Assembly (NCBI GenBank): GCA_020631735.1
Contig: CM036160.1
Span: 3,580,407-3,644,406 of the forward strand
DNA from: Saccharum officinarum
Taxonomy: Eukaryota > Streptophyta > Magnoliopsida > Poales > Poaceae
Direction of reading: 5' to 3'
DNA: 64,000 nt
The position numbers and the translations under genes are program-made. The notes below the pieces were generated by a model. It had not been told where the DNA came from, ran no database searches, and saw nothing but the letters and a program-made list of their open reading frames with translations. This document shows positions 10,772-32,153 of the stretch, piece by piece; within the stretch, counting starts at the first letter, position 1, and every line of letters begins with the position of its first letter.

Positions 10772-12330
10772 CAAACTGCTTTTTTTTCCATAGTCAAAGA
10801 TTGGAGATTACAAGTAATAAAAAGGGAAGCGTTGTAACTCCAACTCTAGAGCATAAAAAGGTAGCATCTACTAAATCTGATTTTTTTCATGGTTTGTATT
10901 TCGATTTCAACTCGATCACATAATTGTCGACGGTCACTAAAGAGACTGTCGATTCATTGCTGATGCTGGCCGGTCCATCCTGACGTCAACCTCTTCTAGT
11001 AGTGGTAGACTCCATGAGTTGGCGGCGGTGGCTGTCGACTCATGGCACCGGAGATGCTCTCCCACACCTGTAGTGTGTATACACAGGTGGAGAGAATGTG
11101 ATCAATGGACTCTGGTCCGGTAGTTGGTCGCACAAGTACGTAACATCATCACGCGCGACTAGAGGCCATGACGTGCCCGACTACGCGCACAAGATGTCGC
11201 CTAATTTTAATCAGAGGTAGTATATATCATATTCTACCTAGCAATGACTGTCAGTCACAGGCTCATAGCAATGGAGTGAATGCATCTAAAGCCGCTGCTT
11301 CGAGGCCATGTTAATTTGGTGCCGCTCCAGCACCAACAAGGAGCCGGAGCCACACCAAACGGCCGAGGGAGAGAAGCACTTCTAGATGGCATGGAGAAAG
11401 ATCTGGAGTTATTTTATCATTAGGGACGTGTAAAGAGGTGAAGCCACTGAAATGGTGCTTCTGCTCAGAGCCGGAGACGGAGTCGGAGGGACACCAAACG
11501 GCCCCTAATTGTGCATGAAGCTGTAGCACACCTTTGGACAAGTCAGCAAAGCATATGAGCCTGGGTGCAGTGGCTCGAGATCTGCTCCGCGGCGGCAATT
11601 CTTTCGGCAAGAGCGATCCCAGGGTCTGGCACTTTTCGTATTGTTGTTGGTACGACGCAACCAAACCTTGCAACAACAATTTAAGAAAAGCAAAAGCAGA
11701 AAAGTAGTACGTGTCGTCGCGGCATCATGTGTGCGAGACGAGACATTACATTACGTGAATGAACGGCAATGCATAAAGCAGGTGAGCAGAGGGACAGGGA
11801 GGATATATGCTTGGCCTGTTGGTCGTTCGACAGGCAAAAGCTAGCAGCAGGCAGACAGCCCCAAATAGAGAGGCAAAGACAGGCAAAGACGTACGTGTTG
11901 CGCATCTCGAAATAAAGAAGCTAAGCTGGTACGTACTCTCATGCATACGCAACTACGTACTCTGATGCATGTGCATGTGTGCATCATCTTGCATGCTCTG
12001 TTCAGTGATATATATCATCATTTAGAGAGTCGTTTGAGTAAAAATCGTTTTCTATATCTTTATACTCTAACAGCTTTTCTATATCTTGTGCGCAGTCTAG
12101 AGAGCTATCCTCGCTCTCTATCTTTGGCTAGCGAGAAATCCAGAATAAATGATATCTATTTTTTGGATATCAAATTGAAGAGGCTGTTGGAGGGTGTTTT
12201 TCACCAAAATCTCTATTCCTGTAAATTAGGAAAGATATAAAAAGTCCCTTGGAGATGCTCTTATTTTAGTAGTAATAATATACATATGTTTGTAGCGTGG
12301 ATCGAGAGGTGGAGAGTGTGTCATCGTAGT
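10772..12330. other. Gene-free stretch with two MITE-like remnants
   Basis: No coding is supported. 11290-11508 looks like a decayed MITE: its right end reads CACCAAACGGCCCCTAA, and a related CACCAAACGGCCGAG block lies near its left. 12010-12262 ends in GGAGATGCTCTTA, a terminus common in grass MITEs, with AT-rich internal sequence. A short inverted repeat (CACCTGTA/TACACAGGTG) lies at about 11063-11090. The remainder is unremarkable. Confidence 0.4.
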
Positions 12331-12471
12331 ACTTGTCGAGGAGCCGCCAATTAGAGAACCGCCTCTACATGGAAGAGCAGAGTTGGTTGGGCCAACCGCC
12401 TCTACAAAGGCAACCCAACCGCCTCTACAAAGGCAACCCAACCGCCTCTAAAAATGAAATCTGTACTAGTG
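12331..12471. mobile_element. CACTA-type end with ACCGCCTCTACAAAGGCAACCCA tandem units
   Basis: Short tandem units (AACCGCCTCTACAAAGGCAA) repeat up to CTGTACTAGTG at 12461-12471. Inverted, this reads CACTAGTACAG, a known style of CACTA terminus. No partner end was found, so it is a remnant. Confidence 0.55.
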
Positions 12472-12642
12472 AGCCTCAGACTTGCAACACATCAAAATTG
12501 AGTCGCAATAACCTATTGCAACATATTTAAATGCCACTACTCACAACGAAACCGACTTCGAAGCATTTGTTATGCATTGCAACCAAAACACCCATATTGC
12601 AACCATTCTTAGGCGTGGCTTTAGGGTAAAATCCTTGTAGTG
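12472..12642. mobile_element. Second CACTA-type end with TTGCAAC subterminal repeats
   Basis: TTGCAAC recurs at least four times between 12480 and 12605. The segment ends ATCCTTGTAGTG at 12631-12642, inverted CACTACAAGGAT. It abuts the previous CACTA end, so one may have inserted beside or into the other. No coding was seen. Confidence 0.55.
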
Positions 12643-13869
12643 TACCTAGCGTGCCAGCTGTCATGGGTTTGTAACCACGGCGAGCATCATGGTTGTCCGT
12701 CGAAAGTCGATGTGTGTGTCTCCGGTGGCTCGGACACTCAAAACACGGAAGGGACACAGCGATTTATCCTTGTTCAGGCTTCTAAGCCCTACATCCAGCA
12801 GTATAATGATCTTCGTGTAAAGGAGTGCCCAATCGGGGGTTACAATGGTGGAAATCGAGAGAAATGGGTAAGGGATCGCTCGGTGCTATCCTAGTGTTCG
12901 TCGGTGTTCTTCCTCAGCAAGTAAGAAACCGGCTTTCTCTAGCTAAGGTTCTCTAGTTCTCTTGGGAATCATCCCCCTATCCACAGGAGTCGTCCCTCCG
13001 CTTATATTCTCAGGAGGGTCGGTGTACAAGTCGGTTTGGGTTCTAGTCTATCGTCTATGCACCGGGTGCACAAGTCCTCTGTCGCGGCGTGGATGGACCT
13101 TGCCTTGTCGCGTAGGGAGGAGTCGATAGAGCCACAACCGCCTCCTAATGCCGCTGCCTCCATTCTGGTACTTGACCATCGGAGCTATCTGCTGCAGCCC
13201 GAACTCCCCTGGGTGAACCTTCTCGAGGCTTTCTTGGCTGCAAGGAGCCCCCGTCCGGAGGGGACGATGAGTGGGCCCTGGAGCCCTTTGCCCTCGTAGT
13301 TGGTGGAGTCTCTTGTCCTATTGTGTCACGCTGGTTGCGTGACCTTGCTGACGGAATGGCTGACGGGGCCTCACGCCGTATCTGTCAGGCATCAGATGCC
13401 TGGCAGCTTCCCAAGGTGCGTCGGCCACGGGCCTACTTGGGCTCTCCCTAACTCGTTCTAGAGGGTGCGCGTGAGCGTACAGGATGGGTATAGCCCCTGG
13501 GCGATCTGTAGGATCAGTCGGTCAGTCGGGGGGGGGGTCTGTCGGTCGGCTTCCCCTTTTCCGAGGACTTAGCATACCCCTATGTTAGACTCTCGTCAGA
13601 TGATAATCTTTTTAGCAACATGGTGATTAGGAAGTTGGCAAGATGAAAAGTTTGGCTAAGGCTGGTTTGTGCCATGGTATGGTGGGTATTGTTATGGATG
13701 TGATCTGATATGGTGGTTGGATGTTTGGGCTTGTACTCGTTCCTGCTTGGATTCTAAGGATCGGTTCTCGGAGCATGTAACGCAGCTTAACAGCGCAACC
13801 ATGAGGTCTGGATGGGCTGGACTTGCCTAATTAATTAGTTTCCTCCAAGTTCTAGTTTGGCACAAGAGG
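12643..13869. other. LTR-like retrotransposon debris
   Basis: There are no supported genes. 12700-13080 resembles retrotransposon LTR or leader DNA, and a G10 run lies near 13530. 13595-13869 appears to continue beyond the inserted CACTA element at 16023-16345: joined across the insertion it reads like the end of one gypsy-type LTR, finishing in GGTGTGACAC near 16337. Family assignment is not possible by eye. Confidence 0.35.
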
Positions 13870-14124
13870 CACTACCGGAAACCGGCACTTTGCCGAGTGC
13901 CGGAGGCTTTGCCGAGTGTATTTTATCGGACACTCGGCAAAGATGGTCTTTGCCGAGTGCCAAATAAAATACACTCAGCAAAAAAAACACTCGACAAAAT
14001 TCGTCTTTGCCGAGTGCCTTTTTCTGGCACTCGGCAAAGATGTATTTTACCGAGTGTTTTTTTACGGCACACGGCAAAATTTGTCTTTGCCGAGTGCCTT
14101 TTTTTTGGCACTCGGCAAAGATGG

Positions 14125-15600
14125 GTTTGCCGAGTGCCTTTGTTTTGGCACTCGGCAAAGAGGCATTTTGCCGTGTGCATTTTTTTTTGCCCTCGGCAAA
14201 TCAGTTTTCGAATCAATTTTTGAGGCCCTAAATGAATTCAAATGAAAAACTTTTCAACTACAAAGTTGTATAACTTTCTCGAGAACTACAAAGTTTATTT
14301 TGGTCATTTCTTCATTTGACAAAACGACAATAACGTTGTTCATAAAATCTACATCTCTCATATCTCTCATATTAGTTTCATGAAAGTAGAAGAGAGATAT
14401 ATAAGATTTATGAACAATGTTAGTACCACTATGTCAGATGAATAAATGAACAAAATAAACATTGTAGATCTTGAGAAGTTATGAAATTTTGTAGTTGGCA
14501 ACATTTTGATTTGAAATCATCTTGTCATGCAAAAACGACGTTTGAATTTAAAAATTTTAAAATTTGAATTTTTCAAAAGACCTTGGATGGAAAAACTTCC
14601 TAAATGAAAATTGTAGATCTCCAAAAGTTATGAAACTATGTAGTTTACAATTTTTTGATTTGAAATCATCTTATCATGCAAAACTACGTTTGAATCTCTC
14701 AAATTTGAAATTCGAATTTTTCAAACGACCTCGGATGGAAAAACTTCCTAAATGAAAATTGTAGATCTCGAAAAGTTATGAAACTTTGTAGTTGACCACT
14801 TTTTGATTTGAATTTATTTAGGGCCTCAAACAAGCAATTTACTCTCAGTTTGCCGAGTGCCTTTTTTCGGGCACTCGGCAAAGATCGAGTTTGCCGAGTG
14901 CCTTTGTTTTGGCACTAGGCAAAGAGGAATTTTGCCGTGTGTATTTTTTTTTGGCCCTCGGTAAATCAGTTTTTCGAAAATATTTTTGAGGCCCTAAATG
15001 AATTCAAATGAAAAACTTTTCAACTACAAAGTTGTATAACTTCTCAAGATCTACAAAGTTTATTTTTGTCATTTCTTCATTTGACAAAGCGACAATAACG
15101 TTTTTCATAAAATCTACATATCTCATATTAGTTTCATGAAAGTAGAAGAGATATATAAGATTTGTGAATAATGTTACTACCACTACGTTGGATGAACAAA
15201 TGACCAAAATAAACTTTGTAGATCTTGAGAAGTTATGAAATTTTGTAGTTGGCAACATTTTGATTTGAAATCATTTTGTCATGCAAAAACAACGTTTGAA
15301 TTTCAAATTTTGAAAATTAGAATTTTTCAAAAGACCTCGGATGGAAAAACTTTCTAAATGAAAATTGTAGATCTCCAAAAGTTATGAAACTATGTAGTTG
15401 ATAACTTTTTGATTTAAAATCATCTTATCATGCAAAACTACGTTTGAATCTCTCAAATTTGAAATTTGAATTTTTCAAACGACCTCGGATGGAAAGCTTC
15501 CTAAATAAAAATTGTAGATCTCAAAAAGTTATGAAACTTTATAGTTGACCACTTTTTAATTTGAATTCGTTTAGGGCCTCAAACAAGCAATTTACTCTCG
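14125..15600. repeat. Tandem duplication of a ~766-bp foldback unit in the non-autonomous CACTA
   Basis: AAATGAATTCAAATGAAAAAC recurs at 14230 and 14996, an offset of about 766 bp, and the flanking TTTGCCGAGTGCCTTTGTTTTGGC also repeats. Each unit is itself a foldback: GAGGCCCTAAATGAATTC at its left pairs with the GAATTTATTTAGGGCCTC-type sequence at its right (14826 and 15580). A second inverted pair, centred near 14365, involves AACTACAAAGTTTATTTTGG and its complement. Confidence 0.85.
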
Positions 15601-15639
15601 ATTTAGTATAATATATGAGGATAAATAACGAATCTAGAC

Positions 15640-15715
15640 ACAAGTGACAGTTAGTGCAGTGGTAGAGCCGCAGAGACGCTAGGGAGAGGTCGTGAGTTTG
15701 AATCCCACCGGCCGT
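15640..15715 (+). repeat. tRNA-derived (SINE-like) segment with degenerate A and B boxes
   Basis: TAGTGCAGTGG (15652-15662) resembles the pol III A box and AGTTTGAATCC (15695-15705) the B box, 43 bp apart as in tRNA genes. The B box differs from consensus at two positions (G to A and C to T). No acceptor stem or plausible anticodon arm can be drawn, so this is a tRNA-derived fragment inside the CACTA element and not a tRNA gene. Confidence 0.55.
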
Positions 15716-16460
15716 GTTAGCCACAGATTTTGTGCAAAAAAATGCAGCGACTTCAATGGAGGCGGGCGCGCGCTGGTCGGTGGTGGCCTCCCCTAAAAAA
15801 ATTCGGGTTTTTTTGCTATTATTTTTGGGTTTTTTCGCATTTTTATTTTGCCGAGTGTTTTTTCGGCACTCGGCGAAGTCTTTGCCGAGTGCCCGACAAA
15901 AAAACACTCGGCAAAGTCTGTTTGCCGACTAAAATTCGCCGAGTGTCGTTTGCCGAGTGTCGACACTCGGCAAACCCTTTGCCGAGGGTTTTTTAGGCTT
16001 TAACCTCCTGATTCCCGTAGTGAGGGGGCTTCTGCAGTGGTGTTGGTACCTAGCTCTTCGGACTAGAAGATAGAGTTTTTGGAAGAGGTGTTTCCTGAAG
16101 ACAGTGTCGATGCTAGGCTAGTGTACCCCTGGTCGGCTGCCTGCGGGGATGAAGACCCTGCTTCGCTAGAATTTTGATGTAATTTCTGTTTAGACCCTCT
16201 GGTCATTTTATAATAAGTTATCGTTTTTATAATAAACATTGCTCTGTATCACTATACTTGTCATTGCATGTATGAATAAACAGAACCTAACATACATGTG
16301 ATGTGCATTCAATTTTGTCCTTAAAATCAGGTGTGACACTATATTAACCTCATTTCTCTAATCCTCTTTCCGTGCAAGGATTAAGCATATATTATTTACT
16401 CAGTGGTTTACCAGCTAATTCAGGCCGCGCGCGAGGGCACGCGCAATGTACTAGTATTTC

Positions 16461-16470
16461 TATATATGTA
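16461..16470 (+). promoter_or_regulatory. Possible TATA box of the BLE2-like gene
   Basis: TATATATGTA stands about 300 bp before the start codon at 16765, in DNA that changes from repeat debris to unique-looking sequence with CCAGCCACCATCCCC-type leader repeats. The assignment rests only on motif and distance. Confidence 0.35.
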
Positions 16471-16764
16471 AAGTAGATCTGCGTGCGCAGATTAGCTAGG
16501 CTAAAGAATCTCAACCTGCCAAAGAATCTCCATGTAATGGTTTGGTCTGGTCTGGTGCCCCGGGCCCCGGCCCAACAAATTAAAGAAACCCTGCGCCATC
16601 GCGTCGCGCGCTAGCTTTCTGTTTGTCGGAGACCACTGCTGTGAACCAGCCATCATCCCCTTCGCCAAAGTAAAGACAAATTAGTCCAGCCACCATCCCC
16701 ATCGCCAAATTAAAGTACAGACAGATTCAACCAGCCAGGCCAGCCATTGCGGCTGATCTGATCG

Positions 16765-26434
<9,670 letters not shown>

Positions 26435-26846
26435 ATGATCAAGGGGACATCGTTAAGTATATATATTATTGTTATCAATATCTGAATGGAACCTGGACGT
26501 GCATATCGTGCTTCTGAAACCCTCCGGTGCCTAATAGATTGGTTCTGGGTTTGATGTGCGTAGGTATTTGTTTGAGGCGAGCTCCCTCTTATTTATAGTA
26601 CAGGATCGAAAGTAATTAGTAGCAGTATACTACTAGTCTCTCCTATGTTTTCTTAACACCCGTTCGCGTGCCTTTAAACCCGGCTTGATCAGTTTCTTTT
26701 TTTCATTCGGAATAGTGTTTTCCTCTCACAGATTCCTCTAGAATTCCTCTAAGCCATCCAAATTCCTCCAGAACCATACCATCCGAACAGGGCCATAATG
26801 AAGCGCAACTCTCATGTGTTTTCAAGGAAAAAAAAGATATACTACT
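26435..26846. other. 3' flank of the BLE2-like gene up to the gypsy cluster
   Basis: This contains the presumed 3' untranslated region and a MITE-like fragment at about 26697-26800 that ends ACCATCCGAACAGGGCC. No coding was seen. The gypsy LTR begins at 26847. Confidence 0.4.
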
Positions 26847-27821
26847 TGTCGGGTTCATAAACCCAGGATCCCCAATAGACCCGCTTCCCTGCAAAAACTC
26901 GGCCCAGCAGACGGCGTAGCAACGATACACGCCTCACGGGCCGGCCCATATATATAATGACAGGCCGAGAGAACGATCTAGTCTCCGACCAGAAGGCCTG
27001 GCCAAGGTGGGGACGTGGTCCGACTCCGACCTTCTTTTTCAATCGGGGATACGCCGAACCTCTGTTCACGATTCTTCCGTGACCGACGCGGTCGGGGCCG
27101 ACTGGGAACTACCGACCGGGGACACCCGCTCGATAAGGGCCTAAGGATCAAGCGGAGCAGATAAGGTAAGGCACTGAAGTCAACCGCAATACCGAGGACC
27201 GTACCCAACTGTCCTCTGCGCGCCTTCAGGATGATACCACCAGGCCCTGCCAGACGGGCACTATGCAACCTTCCAGGCATGTTAGAGCACCAATAGTATT
27301 ATAGGCGCCGACGTTAGCCGGACGAGGTGAACACGGTAGAGCCTACCACATACGTCTGACAGAAACAATATTGTGGGCGCCGACGCCCGTCTCGTACCCG
27401 ACAGCATGGGCAATAAGACTAGGTAGCACAAGTATACATTCTCTCTCTTTCTTTGACTTGTAAGGCCATCCCTTTCAGCTATAAAAAGGGGTGCGCTCTC
27501 TCCTCTCGGGGGGGCATGCTCTCTGTATCTCATTCGAAAAGAGTATCCTGACAATTCAAACACCCGTCACTCTAGCCGCTTCGGTTCAGAGTCCGACCGG
27601 GCCTTTAACACCCCCCTTGTCATTCCTTCTTGTTTGTAACCCCACAACAAACTTTGAGCACATGGGCTCAGGAATAAAGTCACCGACCGATTGAAACTAG
27701 ACGTAGGGCACGTTGCCTGAACCAGTATAAATCCTATGTCATTGAGTGCTAGGACACATCCGATCACAAACGTACGGCAAAACTACAAATATTTACTTGT
27801 TAGTCACTTTTTGCACTGACA
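26847..27821 (+). repeat. 5' LTR of gypsy element A
   Basis: It starts TG, ends CA, and contains a good TATA box followed by a CT-rich initiator-like region. AGTTGGTGCTGTCCGTGGGG, a tract resembling the primer-binding region of related grass elements, follows directly at 27821. The partner LTR is not in the window. Confidence 0.75.
27480..27487 (+). promoter_or_regulatory. TATA box of element A LTR
   Basis: TATAAAAA stands about 340 bp before the LTR end and is followed within 30 bp by CTCTCTCCTCTC. This is a typical layout for an LTR promoter. Confidence 0.6.
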
Positions 27822-27873
27822 GTTGGTGCTGTCCGTGGGGAGGACATCGTGCGTTCACGCTTTTGGTCATCGG

Positions 27874-30800
27874 ATGGCCCACCTTTCCACCATGTTTGGC
27901 ATGGAGGGCTCGAGCGATACGATTCGCTTCAGCTCGCTTGAGTTTCCCATGCTCTCACCTGTTGGGACGTGGGTTCCTCCCGTCTTCGTGCCACTCTAGA
28001 CCTTCCTCTTCGGGAGTCTGAACTTCATCACCGACCGGTTTGGCGTACTCCGCCTCCATGAGGAGGCGTGTGTCCCGACATCCACTGGAGGAGGAGCGCC
28101 CTCCGCCGGCCCCAGGCCACTTGATGACCTCAACATCAAAACACTTACGCTTCACCTCGAGCCCATGCTAGGCTCAAACCCCACTGTGAGTAACGTACAT
28201 ATTATTCTTTACTCGTTGTTGAATACCTTCCGCCGACTCTCCAGAGGGACCCTGCTGTCCCCACCGCAATCGCCGTGTGACCGGTTCCCCTATGGCTTCG
28301 TGTCCCCTGCAGACGCGTACGTGCAGGGGCTCCGAAGGATGTTGATGTTGCCCCCTCACACATCCGAATTCATGGGGATGGCGGGCTACGCTCCCGCCTC
28401 CTTTCATGACCTAGATGACGAGGGCGAAAGCGATGGCTCCAGCATTGGCGATGTCATGGCAGTTGACCACCCTCTGTCCCAGGAGTGCGCTATGGTGGAC
28501 GCTCCGAGACTGCCACCGGTGGTAGCAGAGTCTCTACAGACTCACACCCCTCTAGACCCTCGTGCGGAGGCCCTCACGTGTGCGTAGATGCACGACAAGG
28601 AGTTACGACAAAGGCGGCAGAGCCAGCCACCACCTACGCTGGCAAGCTCGGTGCAACACGTTGCACCACGCGTGCGTAACCCGAGGAGCGACGCTCGGGG
28701 TCGTGCCCATCAGGTCCAGCGCAACATCCTAGACAGAGGGAACGATCCCCCGCAGTTCGCTCGAGCTGGCCAGAACATCGCTGCTGCGGCGATGCTTCTG
28801 CGCGGCCTCCCCGAGCCAGCTGACCCTTAGGAACAAGCAATCCACCGGAACCTCCGGGCGCTGATGGAGACCTCCGTCGTTCAACAGGCGGAGAGCTCCG
28901 CATCGTGGCACCGGCTTGCGGCCTCTTGCCCCACCGGGAGAATAGGGCCGCACCAGTCAAATCGCTCTATCCACTCGCCACTACAGTTGCTGGGTGTGGG
29001 GAAGGAAGCCATGGCTGCACTATAGCCCAACCCGGCGCCCACTCCACACCGACTGCCTGTGCACGAACGTCTTGGGCCGAACCGAGATGCTCACAGTGTC
29101 ATCAACAATCGACGCCACGCCCGGCACGATGATGACGTCTATCGAGTGTCGACGAGAGCAGGCGGCATGGATCTTAGCCTGACCATCGAGGAGTGTGGGG
29201 ACACGCACCCCAGACATGGTGGCCGACCAAGCGCTTCTGACCACCCACCAACATCGCTAGATACACCGGGGAGACCAACCCCGGCATATGGCTTGAAGAC
29301 TTTCGGCTCGCCTGCCGAGACGGAGGAGTGGATGATGACCACTTCATCATCTAGTACCTCCCCATCTATGTGGGGGAGCATGTTCGAGCATGGCTCAAAT
29401 TTCTTCCTCTCTACAGCATCTACGACTGGGTGGATCTCAAGAGGGTCTTCGTCAGGAATTTCTAGGGGACATATGTCCATCATAGGAATTCTTGGGACCT
29501 CAAGAGCTGCTAGTAGGAGCCCAATGAGTAACTATGGGACTGCATCCATAGGTTCTCGAAGTGGTGCAACTCCCTTCCTGATGTCATCGGCGTGGACATC
29601 ATCAGCGTGTTCCTCTCTAGGACAACCTATGAGTCCTTGATCCACAAGCTCGGCTGTTTGAAGCCCTAGACCACCCGTGACCTGCTCGACATTGCCACGA
29701 ACCATGCCTCTGTCGAGGAGGCGGTCAGGGCTGTCTTCAGCGATGGTCGAGACAGGGGCAAGGCCAAGCACGAGGATCAAGGCAAAGGCCCCTCCACTCA
29801 GGCATGTCACCGTGACCGGTAGAACAAGAAGGATTGGCGCCGACCGGCGAACCTAGCCTTGGTCACCGTGACCGATCGTGCGGGCAAGCAGCCTTAGTAG
29901 GGCCTACCCGACCACTTCGACAAGCTCATGGAGAGTCTATGCACCAACCACACCTACCCCCATCAAGCACCTCTACAAGGACTGTGAGCTCCTCAAGCGC
30001 TTTCTGTGGCATGCCGGCAAGCCAAAGGAAGGGAAAGGCAAAGACGAGGCGACCAAGAAAGGAGGCGCGGTGGGCAAGGATGATGACGGCTTCCCCACCC
30101 TCGAGGAATGCCTCATGATCTTTGGGGGATCCGATGCCATCCACTCCATGCGCCAGCATAAGGTACGCTGCAGAGAGGCATGCACCGCCGAGTCAGCCAT
30201 CCCCTCTTTCCTTAGCTGGTCGGACTCCCCGATCACTTTTGATCAGAGAGACCATCCTTCCCACATCACCCGACCAGGTCGCTACCTACTCATCGTCGAC
30301 CCCATCGTCCGTAAGAAGTGCCTCACCAAGGTGCTGATGGGCGGAGGCAGTGGCCTCAACATCCTCTACATCGACACCCTCGATGCCATGCGCATCCCTC
30401 CATCGAAGCTTAGCCCAATGAGCTCTCCCTTCCACGGTGTGATCCTAGGGACGCAGGCATACCCGCTTGGACAGATCGACCTGCCCGTCATGTTTGGTGA
30501 CCGAGCCAACTTCCGCTCGGAGGTCTTGACCTTCGAGGTGGTGGAATTCCTAGGGTCCTACCATGCCATCTTGGGGCGGCCATACTACACCAAGTTCATG
30601 TCGATCCCCTACTACACCTATCTCAAGTTGAAGATGTCGGGACCAAACAGCATCATCACCATAGATAGCACCTTTTCACATGCCTACATGTGCGACCGCG
30701 ATCATTACGAGCTTGCTACTGCCATCATCAACTCCACTGAGCTCCCGTAGCTCGGGAATACATCAACTCCAGCAGTCCCAGACTACAATGAGCTGACCTC

Positions 30801-32153
30801 ATCGAGTGCCTTCCACCCGACCGAGGAAACCAAGGCGGTGGGGATCGACCCCACCGACCCGACCAAGATGGTGTGGATCAGGACCAAGCTCCTGGCCAAA
30901 TAGGAGAGCGAGCTTGCTGACTTTCTATGCACCAATCATGATGTCTTTGCATGGAAACCTTCTGACTTGCCAGGCATACCAAGGGAGGTCGCTGAGCATG
31001 CACTATGCCTCGTCCCGAGCTCAAAGCCCACCAAGCAATGCCTGCATCATTTTGACAATGAGAGGCGTAGGGCCATAGGCAAGGAGATCGCCAAACTCCT
31101 AGCAGCCAGATTCATTAGAGAGGTATACCACTCTAACTGGCTGGTTAATCCTATTCTTATGAAAAAGAAGACTAGGAAATGGAGAATGTGTGTTTATTAT
31201 ACTGGCCTCAATAAGGTGTGTCCAAAGGAGCATTTTCCTTTGCCATGCATAGACCAGATAGTCGACTCCACCTCAGGATGCGAAATCCTCTCCTTTCTGG
31301 ATGCCTACTCAGGCTACCACCAGATCACAATGAAAGAGTCTGACTAGCTCGCGACTTCTTTCATCACCCCATATGGTTCGTACTGCTACGTAACCATGCC
31401 TTTTGGTCTGAAGAATGTTGGCGCCACCTATCAATGGTGCATGCAGCGGTGCTTCGCCAACCAAATCGACCCACCAGACCAGCCCGACCAAGTCGAGTGG
31501 CCAAAACTAACAACCGCTGTCTATGTAGATGACATAGTGGTGAAAACGGCTCAAGCCAGCGATCGAATAGCAAACTTGGCCGCCACATTCATGAACCTCC
31601 GAAGGTTCAGCGTCAAATTGAATCCCGAAAAATGTGTTTCCGGGGTTCTAAAGGGGAAGCTGCTCGGATACATCGTGTTCGAGCGAGGCATCGAAGCCAA
31701 CCCTAAAAAAATCATGACCATCTCCAACATGGGCCCTATACGCAATGTCAAGGGCGTACAGAGGCACACCGGCTATTTGGCCACCCTGAGCCGGTTCATC
31801 TCCCAACTAGGCGAACAGGGGATGCCTTTCTACAAACTTCTCAAGAAGACAGACGCATTCATCTGGACAGAGGAGGCACAGCAGGCTTTGGAAGGCCTCA
31901 AAGCATCATTGACGTCGGCCCCAATCCTCGTCGCTCCTAAAATGGGAGAACCCCTCCTCCTCTACATCGCGGCAAGCAACCATGTTGTAAGCGCCGCCCT
32001 TGTCATCGAGAGGGAGGAGCCGGGACACCCCCTGAAGGTCTAGTGACCGGTGTACTTCGTTGGTGAGGTACTCACCGATGCCAAGGTTCGATACCCCCAG
32101 GTTTAGAAGCTTCTAGATGCCATATTGATGGTGACTCGAAAGCTCCTGCACTA
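27874..32153 (+). pseudogene. gag-pro-pol of gypsy element A, decayed and truncated by insertion
   Basis: From ATG 27874 a single frame runs to the insertion, broken by nonsense codons (for example 27997, 28585, 28828, 29638, 30748, 31345, 32041 and 32044). The gag C-terminus lies near 29965-30060. The protease segment (about 30310-30400) reads GGGSGLNILY, so the catalytic Asp expected in a DSG/DGG motif is Gly. The reverse transcriptase (30967 onward) has the FLDAYSGYHQI block and an intact YVDD at about 31525-31536. RNase H begins near 31900. It cannot encode working enzymes, but its drift is mostly substitutions. Confidence 0.85.

Larger units (their letters stand above)
13870..16022. mobile_element. 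Non-autonomous CACTA transposon, 2,153 bp, with intact ends and TSD AGG
   Basis: The left end is CACTACCGGAAAC at 13870. The right end, TTCCCGTAGTG at 16012-16022, inverts to CACTACGGGAA. The flanking 3-bp duplication is AGG (13867-13869 and 16023-16025), as expected for the superfamily. TTTGCCGAGTG/CACTCGGCAAA repeats line both ends, related to those of the larger element, so it could be mobilised by the same type of proteins. It encodes no transposase. The inside is a tandem duplication of AT-rich foldback units plus a tRNA-derived segment. Confidence 0.9.
26847..32153 (+). mobile_element. Ty3/gypsy element A (old, interrupted): 5' LTR plus gag-pol up to RNase H
   Basis: The 975-bp 5' LTR begins TGTCGGG (26847) and ends CTGACA (27821). 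One continuous reading frame then encodes gag, protease, reverse transcriptase and the start of RNase H. At 32153 it is cut by element B; 15 further bases of A remain at 46336-46350 after B's target duplication. Integrase and the 3' LTR are not in the window and may lie beyond 64000. The gag C-terminus (KHLYKDCELLKRFL) and the protease/RT style suggest the Tat/RIRE2-like side of gypsy, a tentative assignment. Confidence 0.82.

Noticed and set aside
12640..13299. Possible host gene in 12640-13299
   Set aside because: The frames are short, lack conserved blocks, and the DNA resembles LTR debris.
13835..14245. Overlapping open frames on both strands
   Set aside because: They are translations of CACTA subterminal repeats.
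15640..15715. Functional tRNA gene
   Set aside because: Only A- and B-box-like sequences are present; no acceptor stem or anticodon arm can be formed.
32149..32153. CACTA at the element B junction as a CACTA-transposon end
   Set aside because: It is the 5-bp target duplication of the gypsy element, repeated at 46331-46335.
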